Source: Thermoplasmata archaeon (lineage in GTDB: Archaea > Thermoplasmatota > Thermoplasmata > Halarchaeoplasmatales > Halarchaeoplasmataceae). From it: a stretch of DNA of 44,784 nucleotides. The stretch is taken from positions 1 through 44,784 of the forward strand of contig PWKY01000047.1 in assembly GCA_003560595.1 (NCBI GenBank), read 5' to 3'. Positions 6,992 through 18,000 of the stretch are shown piece by piece (within the stretch, counting starts at the first letter, position 1; each line of letters opens with the position of its first letter). A program made the translations under genes and the position numbers. The notes beneath the pieces were generated by a model. The model was given only the letters and a program-made list of their open reading frames with translations. It made no database searches and was not told the origin of the DNA.

Positions 6992-9900
6992 ATGAAAAAA
7001 GAAAAGACGCTGGTATTCAGCCTGGCTTTGATGTTAGTTATAGGTAGCATCGCCTTCGCTGGTGTGGGATTTGACTTCATTTCGGAAACCAAGCTGAATG
7101 AAGAAGAGATGATCAGAGGTAGCGGTACCCGGCAGGATCCGGTGATGATATACGACGTGCATGATCTGCAGGATATGAACGAGAATATCACTGCACACTA
7201 TGCCTTGGCCAACGATATAGATGCAAATGAGACCCGGGAGTGGAACGGGGGCGAAGGCTTCATCCCCATAGGGGACGATGAAAACAGATTCACCGGCAGT
7301 CTCGACGGTGGCAATCACACCATCCGTCACCTTTACATGAACAGGTCCACGGACATTTTGGTCTCACTTTTCGGTTTCATATATGAAGGTACCGTTGGCA
7401 ATTTACGGATGGAAGAGGTGAATGTAACGGGTTACAGGGATCTGACTGCCGGATTGGCGGCGGTCAATGCCGGAACGGTCTTCAATTGTCATGTGACGGG
7501 AAGGGTTTCGGGTCATAAAAGTAGCGGTGGTCTGGTGGCATTCAATGAGGGTGTAGTGGACCAGTCATCTGCCCATGTTGATATCTTCGGGCTGGATTAT
7601 TCCGGCGGTCTGGTGGGATTGAACGAAGGCAACATAACCCGTTCCTTTTCCACAGGCGACATACTCAGTTATGTAAGGATAGGCGGTCTGGTGGGTTACA
7701 ATACAGGCTCGGTGGAGAACTCCTATTCAACAGGGAACGTAAGCGGAGATGACAATATCGGTGGTCTGGTGGGTTACAATCATAGGGGTATCATCAGATA
7801 TTCCTACTCCGTTGGTCTGGTCCAGGGGGTAACAGATGTGGGCGGTCTCACAGGGTATGTCGTTACCGGTGGTGATTACGAGGATACCGGTAATTTCTGG
7901 GATACGGATACCTCCGCATGTAATTCTTCCGCCATGGGTACCGGTAAGACCACCGAAGAGATGATGATACGGGATACCTTTGCCGATGCCAGTTGGGACT
8001 TCGAGGATACATGGTACATAGAGGAGAACATCGCATACCCCGTACTTCTCTGGTCCGTAGAGAAGGGAACCCCTGACAATCCTTACCTTATTTACGATGT
8101 GTATGATCTTCAGGCCATGGCCCTTGACACCACCGCCCATTATGCCCTGGCCAACGATATAGATGCCAGTGAGACCAGGGAGTGGAACGATGGTGCGGGG
8201 TTTGACCCCATTGGATGGTGGGTCAACATAAACGACCAGGGCGGTTTCAACGGCTCTTTTGACGGTCGTGGTCATACCATCTCCGGCCTTTACATAAACC
8301 GTCCCGAGGAGCGGTATGTGGGGCTGTTCGGAGTGGTGACCAACGGCACGGTTAAAAATGTGGGAGTGTTGGAAGTAGATATTACCGGAGATAGGGAAGT
8401 TGGTGCCCTGGTGGGCTATAATCAGGGTGCCATACTCAATTCCTATGCCACGGGAGTGGTGGAAGCGGATAGGTTCATAGGCGGTCTGGTGGGTGAAAAT
8501 TGCGCACCTCCCGTAGGTGGGGATTGGGATACTGTAATACGCTATTCCTATGCCCATGTCGATGTTTTTGGTAGTAACTACGTCGGTGGATTTGCCGGTC
8601 GGAACAACCGTGGTTCCGTGGAGAACTCCTATTCCACGGGAGAGGTGACCCGTGTAAGCTCATTTTCGGACAGTGTGGGGGGTTTTCTTGGAGACCTCGG
8701 TTGGCACGGTGTAACCATCAACTGCTATTCCACAGGCAGGGTCAGGTTCGCAAACACCCCTGATCCCGTGTTGACAAAGGGATTTTTGGGAAGCATGATA
8801 GGCGAACATCAGGTCCTCACCGGGAGCTTCTGGGACATGGAAACCAGCGGACAGTTGAGTTCACCGGGAGAGGGTCCGGGACAATTGGAGGGCAAGACTA
8901 CCGAGGAGATGTATAACAGATCCACCTTTGAAAGCGAGGGTTGGGACTTCCAAGATATATGGTGGATAATGAACGGGTCCTATTATCCCATACTTCGTTG
9001 GCAGGACGATCTCATCTTCGATATCCTATCGCCGTCCCAGGGCAGTATCTTCAATGTGCCGTATGTGACCATCCAATGGAGGGGAGGAAACGTGGCATCC
9101 AATCTGGATCACTACGAGATAAGAATTAATCAGGGCGAATGGGAGTATCTGGGTATGGCGACGGAATACACATATCATGATCTTGAACCCGGTGTGCATA
9201 CAGTTGAAGTCAGGTTGACATACGACAATAAGAACAGGTCCGCCGTGGAAAACGTTACCTTTGAAGTCATACACGGGGACGGCAGTCCGGAAAACCCCTA
9301 CATCATATACAACATCTGGGACCTTCAGAACATGACTAACGATATTAACGCACACTATATCCTGGGCAACGACATAGACGCCTACGTCACTTCCCAATGG
9401 GATGACGGCGCCGGCTTTGACCCCATCGGAAAGCATTTTGCCGGAGCCGATTTCAGGGGAAGCTTCGACGGCAGGGGTCATGTGATATACGGTCTCCATA
9501 TCAACCGTCAGCAAAACATGGTGGGCCTCTTCGGAAAGGTGGGGAATTGGGGTGCCTTCGAATATGTGACCATAAGTAATGTGGGGCTGGTGGACGTGAA
9601 TATCACCGGAGGAGAATACGTGGGCGGTCTCGTGGGGTACAACTCTCCCGAAAACAACCTGAACATAACCAATGCATACGTGACCGGGTACGTGGAAGGT
9701 CGAAATGAGGTGGGTTTGCTCATGGGACGGGCCCACGGCACGGGTCACATCAACAACAGCCACACCGTGGGTACCGTGGTGGGAGGTAACTATACGGGCG
9801 GTCTCATCGGTATAAGCAATTTCGCCATCTCCAACTCATACGCACATTGCGATGTCCACTCCGACTACTTCCGTGTGGGTGGTTTGGTGGGGCATAGCTA

Positions 9901-12900
9901 CAACATAGTGGAAAATTCCCATTCGTCCGGTACGGTCACGGGTTACACCTTCGTGGGCGGCCTGGTGGGTAGCAATTTTTCGGGAGATATCTTTGACTCC
10001 CACAGTGATTCCCATGTGGTGGGCGTGGTTGAAAGAATCGGTGGTCTCGTGGGCTGGGACAATCAAAATAACGTTTTCAACAGCTATTCCACCGGAGATG
10101 TTTACGGTCCATCCAGGGTGGGTGGCCTTATAGGAGAGTCAACCCTGGGTTCCGTATCCCATTCATATTTCACCGGGAACGTGACCGGGGCCGCCAGCCT
10201 GGGCGGCCTTATCGGTCTGGGTTCCACCGATATTTTTGATTGCTTTGTATCCGGAACGGTGACCGGTACTGGCAGCAACGTGGGCTGCCTCGTGGGATAT
10301 AACAACGGTGGTGTGGTTGAGAACTCCTACACAACCGGAGATGTGATTGGCAACAATAACGTTGGCGGCCTAGTGGGAAGGAACGACGGTGGTGTGGTTG
10401 AGAACTCGTACACAACCGGAGATGTGATTGGCAACAATAACGTTGGCGGCCTGGTGGGATTTAACTTCGGTGGCACTGTATCGAACTCGCATGCTTCCGT
10501 TGAGGTGACTGGCAACGAACGTGTAGGTGGGCTCGTTGGGTTCAACAACGCCGGTACGGTCAACAATTCCTTTTCAACAGGTGCCGTAGAAGGAGATACG
10601 GATATGGTCGGAGGGCTCATAGGCTGGAACTCCGGCATTATCTACGGCTCCCACGCATCGGGTACGGTGCACGGTCGGGACATGGTGGGCGGCTTGACCG
10701 GTCGAAATGAGTATTCCGTGCTGTATTCCTACTCCACCGGAAGTGTGGAAGGGAGGGATAATGTCGGAGGTCTGGTGGGTATAAACAGGGAGGGTTCGGT
10801 GACACATTCCTATGCCACCGGAAGCGTGACGGGTGATCAGTATGTGGGCGGTCTTGTGGGGCGCAACCTTGATTTTGGCCGTCCGTTCGCCTTTGTCAAC
10901 TATACCTATGCAACGGGCCTGGTGACCGGTGTCAGCGCGGTGGGCGGTCATGTGGGTTATAACGGCGATACCATACTCTACAGTTTTTGGGATACGGAGA
11001 CAACGGGTATGTCCGTGGGTGTGGGTTCCGGGGATACCACCGGAGCTAACGGGAACCATACGATGGGGATGATGACTGAGAGCACTTTCATGGACATGGG
11101 CTGGAATTTTGCCCAGGATTGGTGGATGGTGGATCAAATGACACGCCCCTTCCTGAGATGTGAGTACAATTCCACGATACGCAATGCCAATCAACTTCAG
11201 ATGATGGCAATGGATCTCACCGGGGACTACAATCTGGGTGCGGACATTGTTTTTTCCACCATACTGGACAAGTCAAGTATGTGGGGTACCAACCTGGAAT
11301 CCGGAGGAGGATTCGTACCCGTGGGCACTGGGTCCCACCGCTTTTCCGGTACATTCCATGGCGGGGGTCACACTGTCAGGGACCTCTACATAAATCGATC
11401 GGGAACGGACAACCAGGGTCTTTTTGGCCATGTAGGGGACAATACGGGCACGACCATCATCAGGGATGTGGGTATGGTGGATGCCACGGTCGTGGGTGGC
11501 CGGGGTACCGGTACATTGATCGGTAGGGTAACGGGAAATGCCAATACATTGATAGAGATATGTTACTCCACTGGCGGGAGTGTTACGGGTGATGGTGAAA
11601 CAGGCGGCCTTGTGGGTGCACACAACAGCCACAGGGCGACCGTAGGTGGTACCGATAATCCCCTGTTGAGGTACAGTTTCTCCAACGTTTCTGTGATGTT
11701 CTCGGGTAACGGAACGGGGGACAGGTTCGGCGGTTTGGTGGGGTGCTCCCAGAAGGGAACCATATATGACAGCTATTCATGGAGTGACGTGACCGTGGTC
11801 AACGGTGAGAGGATAGGCGGACTCGCCGGTTGTATCGATCACGCCGGTAACATAACCAACTCCTATTCCACGGGCCCTGTGTATGTGGAAAACTGCACCC
11901 TATACGGTGGTTTTGTGGGTAACGTGGCGGGAGGCGTAGTCATCAATTCATTCTGGGATGTGATAACATCCCAGCAAGGCGATAGTCCCGGGGGTGTGGG
12001 GCTTAACACGAGCCAAATGAAAACTCTGAGTACGTTCACCGACGCCGGCTGGGATATTGAAGATATCTGGTGGATCAAAGATGGCATAACCTATCCCTAC
12101 CTGCGGTGGGAACCCGATCCCCATCCGATACCACCCTCCATAATATTGACAAGTCCGGTGGGAGGAGAGGTATGGCACGAGGGGACCCTGGAGTACATAA
12201 CCTGGTATACGGTTATCGGGGACGACCCGAGCCCCTATGTTAATCTGTACTACAGTACGGACTTGGGTGATACATGGAACATCTTGGCCACCGATCTGAA
12301 CCATACCGGCAGTTACGGATGGACTCTACCCAATGTCCACAGTACTGATTGCCTTGTGCTGGCTGTGGCCAGAGATATAAAGGGTTCCACAGGTGAAGCG
12401 ATGAGCGCCGCCTTCGAGATAATAGGCATACCACCGGCTCCTCCCCAATCCCTGGCGGTTGAGCACCATGGTGAATCCGTACAACCCGTGTTCGAGGATG
12501 ATGTGGAGTGTGGTGACCCGGGATACGCACGGGACGTTTCACATGCAGATGCAAGTGCATGGAACATCCGACAGCATGGTTCCAATTCCGGTTTTTACTC
12601 ATGGGACTTCGGGAACGGCATGTTCAACAAACGTGGGGATACGGGCATGTTGAGCTGGTTGATATCCCCTGAGATACACATACCCGGGGATGCGGACCCT
12701 GAACACGGCGTAAACCTAACTTTCTGGCATTGGTATGACTGGGGAGACACGGACCTGTTCGATGCAGGGAATGTGAAGATATCCACAGACGGCATGGACG
12801 GACCTTGGGTATTGATCATACCCGAAGGAGGTTACTACGGGACCGTTCCCACCACCTACGGGAACCCCCTGGGCGGTGAAGAGGCCTGGGGCGGCTCTTC

Positions 12901-13837
12901 GGACTGGACCCTTGCCACATTCGACCTCACGGCATACATAGGTGAAACCATTCACATACGTTGGGATGCCGGTGTGGAGGCATACGAAGGGGGCTACGGT
13001 GGCGGATGGCGAGTTGACGATATATCCGTGGATGCGTTACTCTACGACGGAGGAGACAATCTGTTGATCTGGAACGCCAGTACGGATGATCCCGCCACGG
13101 TGAGTCATTACAACGTTTATCGTTCCACGACCCCCGACGTTCCATGGGACGAGACCACCCTGGTGAGTTCCGTATATGCGGATGGTTCTGCCACGTATTC
13201 GTACACCGATCAGGGCCGTGGTTTGGCGGATCACATATTCTGGTGGTATGTTGTACGTACCGTGGGCACCAACGGGAGAGAGGAGGACAACAACCACAGC
13301 GTGCGGGAGACGGTGGTTCCCCTGGAACAGAGCATACGGTTATCCGCAGGAGGACCGTCCCAAGGCTGGAATTTTGTTTCCATACGACTGGAACTCACCG
13401 ACCATAACATATCGGCGATTTTAGCGGGTATCGACGGGAGCTATGATCGGTTGATGTACTACCATGCATCCGTAGGTGAGTGGCTTACTTATGTTCCCGG
13501 TAGAGCCGATCATTACAATACGTTGCATACGTGGGATACCACCATGGGTGTATGGATACGGATGACCGGGAACGCGACCCTGCTGCTGGAAGGTACAGCG
13601 GCCATGGACACCGATATCGTCCTGCAACCCGGTTGGAACATGGTGGGTCTGCCCAGTGGTGCTGCAGGCAATCATGATGTTCCAGCGGAGGTAACCCGTG
13701 TGGGTTATTTCCACGCTACAGATGAGTACAACGTTGCCTACGATAGCGAGCCCTGGGATTTCGTGTTCCAGCCCGGTCAAGGATACTGGGTGTACAACGG
13801 GGGCGACGAGCCGGTGGTCTGGACCGTGGAGTATTGA
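6992..13837 (+). CDS. Giant secreted GLUG-repeat surface protein
   Basis: This protein of 2281 residues begins with a signal peptide (MKKEK, then a hydrophobic stretch ending near AFA at residue 24). It carries dozens of GLUG repeats of the form VGGLVGxN...NSYSTGxVxG, about 23-30 residues each, which should build a beta-helix. Four header modules of the form DLQxM...YALANDIDA start near residues 43, 358, 762 and 1394. After the repeats come a GGEVW-type immunoglobulin-like domain (about 1716-1815), a jelly-roll-like domain (about 1833-2015, FEDDVECGDPG to GGGWRVDDIS), a fibronectin-III-like domain (about 2020-2110), and two C-terminal GWN modules (near 2125 and 2213). There is no C-terminal membrane anchor. 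The likely role is an extracellular adhesin or surface-layer-associated protein. Cysteines are rare. The SD GGGTGA fixes the start. Confidence 0.85.
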   Translation: MKKEKTLVFSLALMLVIGSIAFAGVGFDFISETKLNEEEMIRGSGTRQDPVMIYDVHDLQDMNENITAHYALANDIDANETREWNGGEGFIPIGDDENRFTGSLDGGNHTIRHLYMNRSTDILVSLFGFIYEGTVGNLRMEEVNVTGYRDLTAGLAAVNAGTVFNCHVTGRVSGHKSSGGLVAFNEGVVDQSSAHVDIFGLDYSGGLVGLNEGNITRSFSTGDILSYVRIGGLVGYNTGSVENSYSTGNVSGDDNIGGLVGYNHRGIIRYSYSVGLVQGVTDVGGLTGYVVTGGDYEDTGNFWDTDTSACNSSAMGTGKTTEEMMIRDTFADASWDFEDTWYIEENIAYPVLLWSVEKGTPDNPYLIYDVYDLQAMALDTTAHYALANDIDASETREWNDGAGFDPIGWWVNINDQGGFNGSFDGRGHTISGLYINRPEERYVGLFGVVTNGTVKNVGVLEVDITGDREVGALVGYNQGAILNSYATGVVEADRFIGGLVGENCAPPVGGDWDTVIRYSYAHVDVFGSNYVGGFAGRNNRGSVENSYSTGEVTRVSSFSDSVGGFLGDLGWHGVTINCYSTGRVRFANTPDPVLTKGFLGSMIGEHQVLTGSFWDMETSGQLSSPGEGPGQLEGKTTEEMYNRSTFESEGWDFQDIWWIMNGSYYPILRWQDDLIFDILSPSQGSIFNVPYVTIQWRGGNVASNLDHYEIRINQGEWEYLGMATEYTYHDLEPGVHTVEVRLTYDNKNRSAVENVTFEVIHGDGSPENPYIIYNIWDLQNMTNDINAHYILGNDIDAYVTSQWDDGAGFDPIGKHFAGADFRGSFDGRGHVIYGLHINRQQNMVGLFGKVGNWGAFEYVTISNVGLVDVNITGGEYVGGLVGYNSPENNLNITNAYVTGYVEGRNEVGLLMGRAHGTGHINNSHTVGTVVGGNYTGGLIGISNFAISNSYAHCDVHSDYFRVGGLVGHSYNIVENSHSSGTVTGYTFVGGLVGSNFSGDIFDSHSDSHVVGVVERIGGLVGWDNQNNVFNSYSTGDVYGPSRVGGLIGESTLGSVSHSYFTGNVTGAASLGGLIGLGSTDIFDCFVSGTVTGTGSNVGCLVGYNNGGVVENSYTTGDVIGNNNVGGLVGRNDGGVVENSYTTGDVIGNNNVGGLVGFNFGGTVSNSHASVEVTGNERVGGLVGFNNAGTVNNSFSTGAVEGDTDMVGGLIGWNSGIIYGSHASGTVHGRDMVGGLTGRNEYSVLYSYSTGSVEGRDNVGGLVGINREGSVTHSYATGSVTGDQYVGGLVGRNLDFGRPFAFVNYTYATGLVTGVSAVGGHVGYNGDTILYSFWDTETTGMSVGVGSGDTTGANGNHTMGMMTESTFMDMGWNFAQDWWMVDQMTRPFLRCEYNSTIRNANQLQMMAMDLTGDYNLGADIVFSTILDKSSMWGTNLESGGGFVPVGTGSHRFSGTFHGGGHTVRDLYINRSGTDNQGLFGHVGDNTGTTIIRDVGMVDATVVGGRGTGTLIGRVTGNANTLIEICYSTGGSVTGDGETGGLVGAHNSHRATVGGTDNPLLRYSFSNVSVMFSGNGTGDRFGGLVGCSQKGTIYDSYSWSDVTVVNGERIGGLAGCIDHAGNITNSYSTGPVYVENCTLYGGFVGNVAGGVVINSFWDVITSQQGDSPGGVGLNTSQMKTLSTFTDAGWDIEDIWWIKDGITYPYLRWEPDPHPIPPSIILTSPVGGEVWHEGTLEYITWYTVIGDDPSPYVNLYYSTDLGDTWNILATDLNHTGSYGWTLPNVHSTDCLVLAVARDIKGSTGEAMSAAFEIIGIPPAPPQSLAVEHHGESVQPVFEDDVECGDPGYARDVSHADASAWNIRQHGSNSGFYSWDFGNGMFNKRGDTGMLSWLISPEIHIPGDADPEHGVNLTFWHWYDWGDTDLFDAGNVKISTDGMDGPWVLIIPEGGYYGTVPTTYGNPLGGEEAWGGSSDWTLATFDLTAYIGETIHIRWDAGVEAYEGGYGGGWRVDDISVDALLYDGGDNLLIWNASTDDPATVSHYNVYRSTTPDVPWDETTLVSSVYADGSATYSYTDQGRGLADHIFWWYVVRTVGTNGREEDNNHSVRETVVPLEQSIRLSAGGPSQGWNFVSIRLELTDHNISAILAGIDGSYDRLMYYHASVGEWLTYVPGRADHYNTLHTWDTTMGVWIRMTGNATLLLEGTAAMDTDIVLQPGWNMVGLPSGAAGNHDVPAEVTRVGYFHATDEYNVAYDSEPWDFVFQPGQGYWVYNGGDEPVVWTVEY
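10306..10459 (+). repeat. Recent tandem duplication of one GLUG unit (81-bp period)
   Basis: The segments 10306-10378 and 10387-10459 are identical except for two single-base differences. One (C/G) is in the serine codon and one (A/G) is just before GTGGGA. They are in frame with a period of 81 bp (27 residues, GGVVENSYTTGDVIG). Other GLUG units differ strongly at DNA level, so this copy arose recently. Confidence 0.9.
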
Positions 13838-14030
13838 TACAACCCATATCCCCATGGAACACCGAATTATCCCCCCGACAGCACATCATCGATCAGTTCG
13901 GCTGGGCCATCACCGACGGTGGTCCCGAAGAAGGATATATCGACGATTATATTAGAAAGATGTATGTCTAACTCATCGGTCCTGGATACATCCTGAAAGG
14001 ATTTATTAGGCCGGAGTACATCCTCGATCC

Positions 14031-14273
14031 ATGTGGTATGTGTATCTACTCCGTACTAGAGACGGTTCCCTTTACACCGGTATAACCACCGATGTTGAAC
14101 GCCGTATGGAAGAGCACAAAAAGGGCGAGGGGAGTAAGTACGTCAGGAGTAGGTTACCCTTTCGATTGGTTCATACTGAGGAACATGAAGACCGCAGTTC
14201 CGCTCTTAAACGTGAGGCCGAGATAAAGGGGTGGAGGAAGGAGAAAAAGGAAAGGCTGGTATCTTCGAGCTGA
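14031..14273 (+). CDS. GIY-YIG domain protein (UPF0213/YhbQ-like)
   Basis: This 80-residue protein is the minimal GIY-YIG nuclease fold: VYLL near residues 4-7 (GIY position), YTG at 15-17 (YIG position), an arginine pair in DVERRMEEH, and the metal-binding glutamate region KREAEIKGW. It has no accessory domain, like the YhbQ/UPF0213 family often linked to DNA repair or maintenance; the activity of stand-alone members is poorly known. The start ATG lies about 25 bases after an ATTTATTAG box, so it is probably leaderless. It sits alone between the GLUG protein gene and the second HAD gene. Confidence 0.85.
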   Translation: MWYVYLLRTRDGSLYTGITTDVERRMEEHKKGEGSKYVRSRLPFRLVHTEEHEDRSSALKREAEIKGWRKEKKERLVSSS

Positions 14274-14327
14274 AAGAACAGACGATATAAATATTTTCAT
14301 CGTCAACATAATTCACTCCATCATAAT

Positions 14328-14336
14328 CTTTAAAAC
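14328..14336 (+). promoter_or_regulatory. TATA-box candidate for the second HAD hydrolase
   Basis: CTTTAAAAC at 14328-14336 ends 23 bases before the ATG at 14359. No ribosome site is visible, so a leaderless transcript is likely. Confidence 0.4.
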
Positions 14337-14358
14337 TATCGTCCAATATCTTCAGAAC

Positions 14359-15060
14359 ATGAAAAACCTAAGCGGCATAGACGTGATATTTTTCGACATA
14401 GACGGTACTCTGTTCGATCAGAGATCGGCCCACGAACTGGCTCTAATGGAAATATCAGACAAATACGATATTTTCAAAGACTTAAGCGATAAAGAACTGA
14501 TCGCCGCCTTCGGTGAAGCCGATGAAAGGGCTTTAAAGGAGTTCAACGACGGAGTATCCCTAGACAAAATACGGCTTCAAAGAAGTGAAAACATACTCAG
14601 TTCTCTGAACCTTGACACCGGTTTTTCAAAAGAATTCACAACTATTTTTTACGATACTTATCCCTCCATGGAAGCCAGATTTGATTGTGCAGAAAGTGTG
14701 GTCGAGAAGGCGAAGGTTGGATACGACATAGGGATCATCTCAAACGGCTCAAGGGAAGTACAGATGACCAAGTTAAAGACCATCGATCTATTGCACCACT
14801 TCGATGTACTCGTATTTTCAGAAGATATCGCCTCTCGTAAACCCGATGAACAGATCTTTCTACACGCTGCATCTAAGATGAACGTGGAACCGGAAAAATG
14901 TTTGTACGTGGGCGACTATTACTTTGCAGATGTATTCGGGGCAGATAAAGCAGGTATGCGTACCTGCTGGATAAACCACGACGACCAAAAACCCCGTGGA
15001 CCGGAGCCGGATATACAGGTGAACGATATCTGTCAGCTTTTACCCTTTCTAGATCAATGA
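14359..15060 (+). CDS. HAD-superfamily hydrolase (subfamily IA, YjjG-like)
   Basis: Motif I is FFDIDGT (Asp13 and Asp15), motif II is IISNGS, the motif III lysine is in SRKPDEQIF, and motif IV is VGDYYFADVFGADKAG. The helical cap (about residues 20-95) and the SRKPDxxIF signature fit the YjjG/(S)-2-haloacid dehalogenase-like IA group, which includes nucleotidases. The substrate is unknown. Its last seven bases overlap the end of the convergent AAA/TPR gene, so the two transcripts must overlap at their 3' ends. Confidence 0.87.
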   Translation: MKNLSGIDVIFFDIDGTLFDQRSAHELALMEISDKYDIFKDLSDKELIAAFGEADERALKEFNDGVSLDKIRLQRSENILSSLNLDTGFSKEFTTIFYDTYPSMEARFDCAESVVEKAKVGYDIGIISNGSREVQMTKLKTIDLLHHFDVLVFSEDIASRKPDEQIFLHAASKMNVEPEKCLYVGDYYFADVFGADKAGMRTCWINHDDQKPRGPEPDIQVNDICQLLPFLDQ

Positions 15061-18000
15061 GCTTCTAACTCCTCTATGATCTCCCTGTACTTCTTAGAGG
15101 GCTGCCTCTCGAATATCTTCCTATAAAACTCCAAAGCGTCCTTTTTAAAAACCTCATCACCAGACATCTTGTAGAGTTCATAGAAAAGCTTCGCTTTCTC
15201 GGGTTCAAGCTCTTCTTCTTCCAACATATCTTTTAGTATCTTTATCCCTTTTTTTTCATCACTTTTAGCCGTGATCTTAGCTTGTAACAGATTGGTGTTT
15301 AAAAGTGTTTGACGCATGTTGATCCTCTCCGCGATCTCCATCGCCTCGTTATTCAATGACTGAGCACTTTCGACCATATCCTTTTCAAAGTAAAGATCCG
15401 CTTTGCAGGACGTAAAGAAACTCAACACGTCTTTAGTATCCTGTTCCTTTGCGATTTGGATAGTTTCATCATACATCTCATCCGCTTTATCAAAATCCCC
15501 CATCAATTTGTACAGATTACCAATATTACCCACGGTTATAGCATATCCTCTCTTATCTCCAAGGTCCTTCGATATCTTCACATCTTTTTCATAGTATTCA
15601 AGTGCCTTTTCGTATTCACCCTTTTCCTTATATAGTTCTCCTATGTTATTGGCTACATAAGCGATGCTCCTTTTATCCCCCGTTTTCTCAGATAAAGATA
15701 GTTTCTTTTTGTAGTATTCCAAACCCTTTGTGTAATCTCCCTGTTCGGTATAGGTTATACCCAATTTACCCAACACATTCTGCTCCATCAATTTATCGCC
15801 GGTTTTTTCGACGATCTCAAGGACTCGGTCACATATATCCATGCACTTATCGTATTCCTGCAGCTTAACGTACAGTGTACCCATGTTCATCATGGTATAT
15901 CCTATTTCTAAAAGATCTCCCTCTTCTTCCGCGATCTTCAGTTTCTTCTCAAAATATTTCAACGACTTCCGCATCTCCCCTCTTCCATAATACATACTAC
16001 CCATACCCCCGTACATAATACTCATAATTTTGTTGTCCTGAAGTTTTTCTGCAATATCCTGCGCTAGCTCCAGATACTCTATCGACTTATCGTATTCACT
16101 CTTACTATTGTAGATGGACGCTATTTTGATCAACGACTCACAATACCCTTTATCATCACCTATCCCCTGGTAGATAGCCGATCCATCCTTGTACCATCCT
16201 AAGCTTTCATCGTATCGTCCTTCAAGTTGGATGATGTCTCCCATCTTTATCTCAGAATCGGCGATCATCATCTCGTCCCCCAGTTCCTCTGCGATCTGCA
16301 GAGCTCTGTGGAAAGCCTTTTCAGATCCCCCCCATTCACCCATACTTTTCAGGCATCTTCCTTTTTTGTGTAGGATATCGATCATCTTCCTTCGACGATA
16401 CTCCAAGATATCTAACGACGGCATCATATCCAATAACCTGTCGTAACACTCTATCGCCAATTTATTGGCGTATGCTTTCTTTGCCATCACAGAAGCCTTC
16501 TCATAACACTTAAAGGCCTTCTCGTACTCCCCTCCCTCATACCAGTGTCTAGCTAATTCGTAAACAACCTCATCCTTTTCACCGTATATCTTTTCGTAGG
16601 TTTCAGCTATCATCCGGTGGTATTCTTCCCTTAACTCATGCATAATACTGTTGTACAAAACCTCTCTTATCTTCCCGTGGTCGAACACGTATTTCTTCTT
16701 GATAGAACGTATAAGATTATGGTTTTTTTCGATGATGCTTAAATTTCTTAAAAGCTTGATCCTATTCACACCTAGAACATCTCCAACCACACCGCTCTCG
16801 AACTCCTCCCCGACCACACTAGCACATTCTAGAAGTTCCCTGTGGTCTTCCATCAACCTATCCACTCTGCGTGCCACGATATCGTAGACCTTGGACGGTA
16901 TGTTGACCTCCCCTATGTTTGCATTTGCTTCCCATCCAACTTTGGTTTTGATAAGGTGCCCCTCCTCGACCAACATCCTTATAAATTCCAGCAAAAAGAA
17001 TGGATTTCCCTCACTTTCCCTATATATCTTGTCGACGAATTCATCATCGAGCTCGAGATCATCCAATGTTCTCCCGATGAATTCACCAACACTTTCCTCG
17101 CTAAATCGACTCAATCGTATCTCTTGATAAAGCCCCTCTCTACTCATATTCTGCACGGTAGTTTTCAATATATGGGGTTTTCCATCATCCTGTTGTACGA
17201 TATCCTCCGGACGATACGTACCAAGGATCAACATCTTATTTTTCCTTGTATTCCTAGATAGGTAGTGTATCAAACGTAACGTAGTCGGATCCGCCCACTG
17301 AAGATCGTCCATGAATAATAGTATAGGTCTATCTGCTGAAACCCTTCGTAAGCCTAGGAGTACTTTGTCGAAGAGATTTTCCTGCTTTAACTTCGGGTCG
17401 TCTACTAGGTGCTCTCCATCGTACTTTTTTGAATCTATGAACCATTCTACGTTACCTTTCACCTCTTCTGATACACTCATATCTCCATCCCAATAATCGA
17501 ACTTATCTCCGATCTCCGACAGCAACCTAGTCATGTCCTTTATCAAAAATTCGCTGTTTGTACCGGTTATAACTACTGCAAGCGATAGGTTCCCAAGAGT
17601 TTGGATCAAAATATCATAGTCACCGTACCCCAACGCGTTAAGACTGCTTTTTTCTTTCTCTCCCATCATATCCAATGAGTCTTCTATAAAGTTTCCCACG
17701 GCATTCAGCATGGATGCGAATATATCTGGATCGAGTTCGGACTTATCTCTCTCCGCCTTCGCTATCAACAGTCCACCCTTTTTTATCAGGTAAGCGGAGA
17801 TCACCCTTGGAGGTGGGTCTTCCGATATGAGGTGGGATAATCCAGCATCCCTGAGTCCTTCTTTGAACGGTATCAACGGCTCTAAGCTGTCCGCCAAGCA
17901 CCAGCCTTTTATGATCTCAGCTCCCTCCTGGCTGATCTCGTCCATCAACTCCGCAACTAAGCGCGTTTTACCTATACCCGCTTCACCTGATATGATAGCA

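Noticed and set aside
7727-8557. 276-codon minus-strand frame under the GLUG protein, and similar ones at 9026-9763 and 10574-11194
   Set aside because: They arise because the repetitive GLUG codons lack stops on the other strand; their composition is His/Thr/Gly-rich and unlike the neighbours.
13698-13955. 85-codon plus-strand frame across the GLUG gene end
   Set aside because: Rich in His, Arg and Trp in an out-of-frame pattern, overlapping a well-supported gene.
13834-13971. 45-residue frame starting TTG (ends PEEGYIDDYIRKMYV) after the GLUG gene
   Set aside because: The composition looks protein-like, but the start overlaps the GLUG stop with a badly placed ribosome site, and nothing else supports it; it may be an old extension of the GLUG protein.
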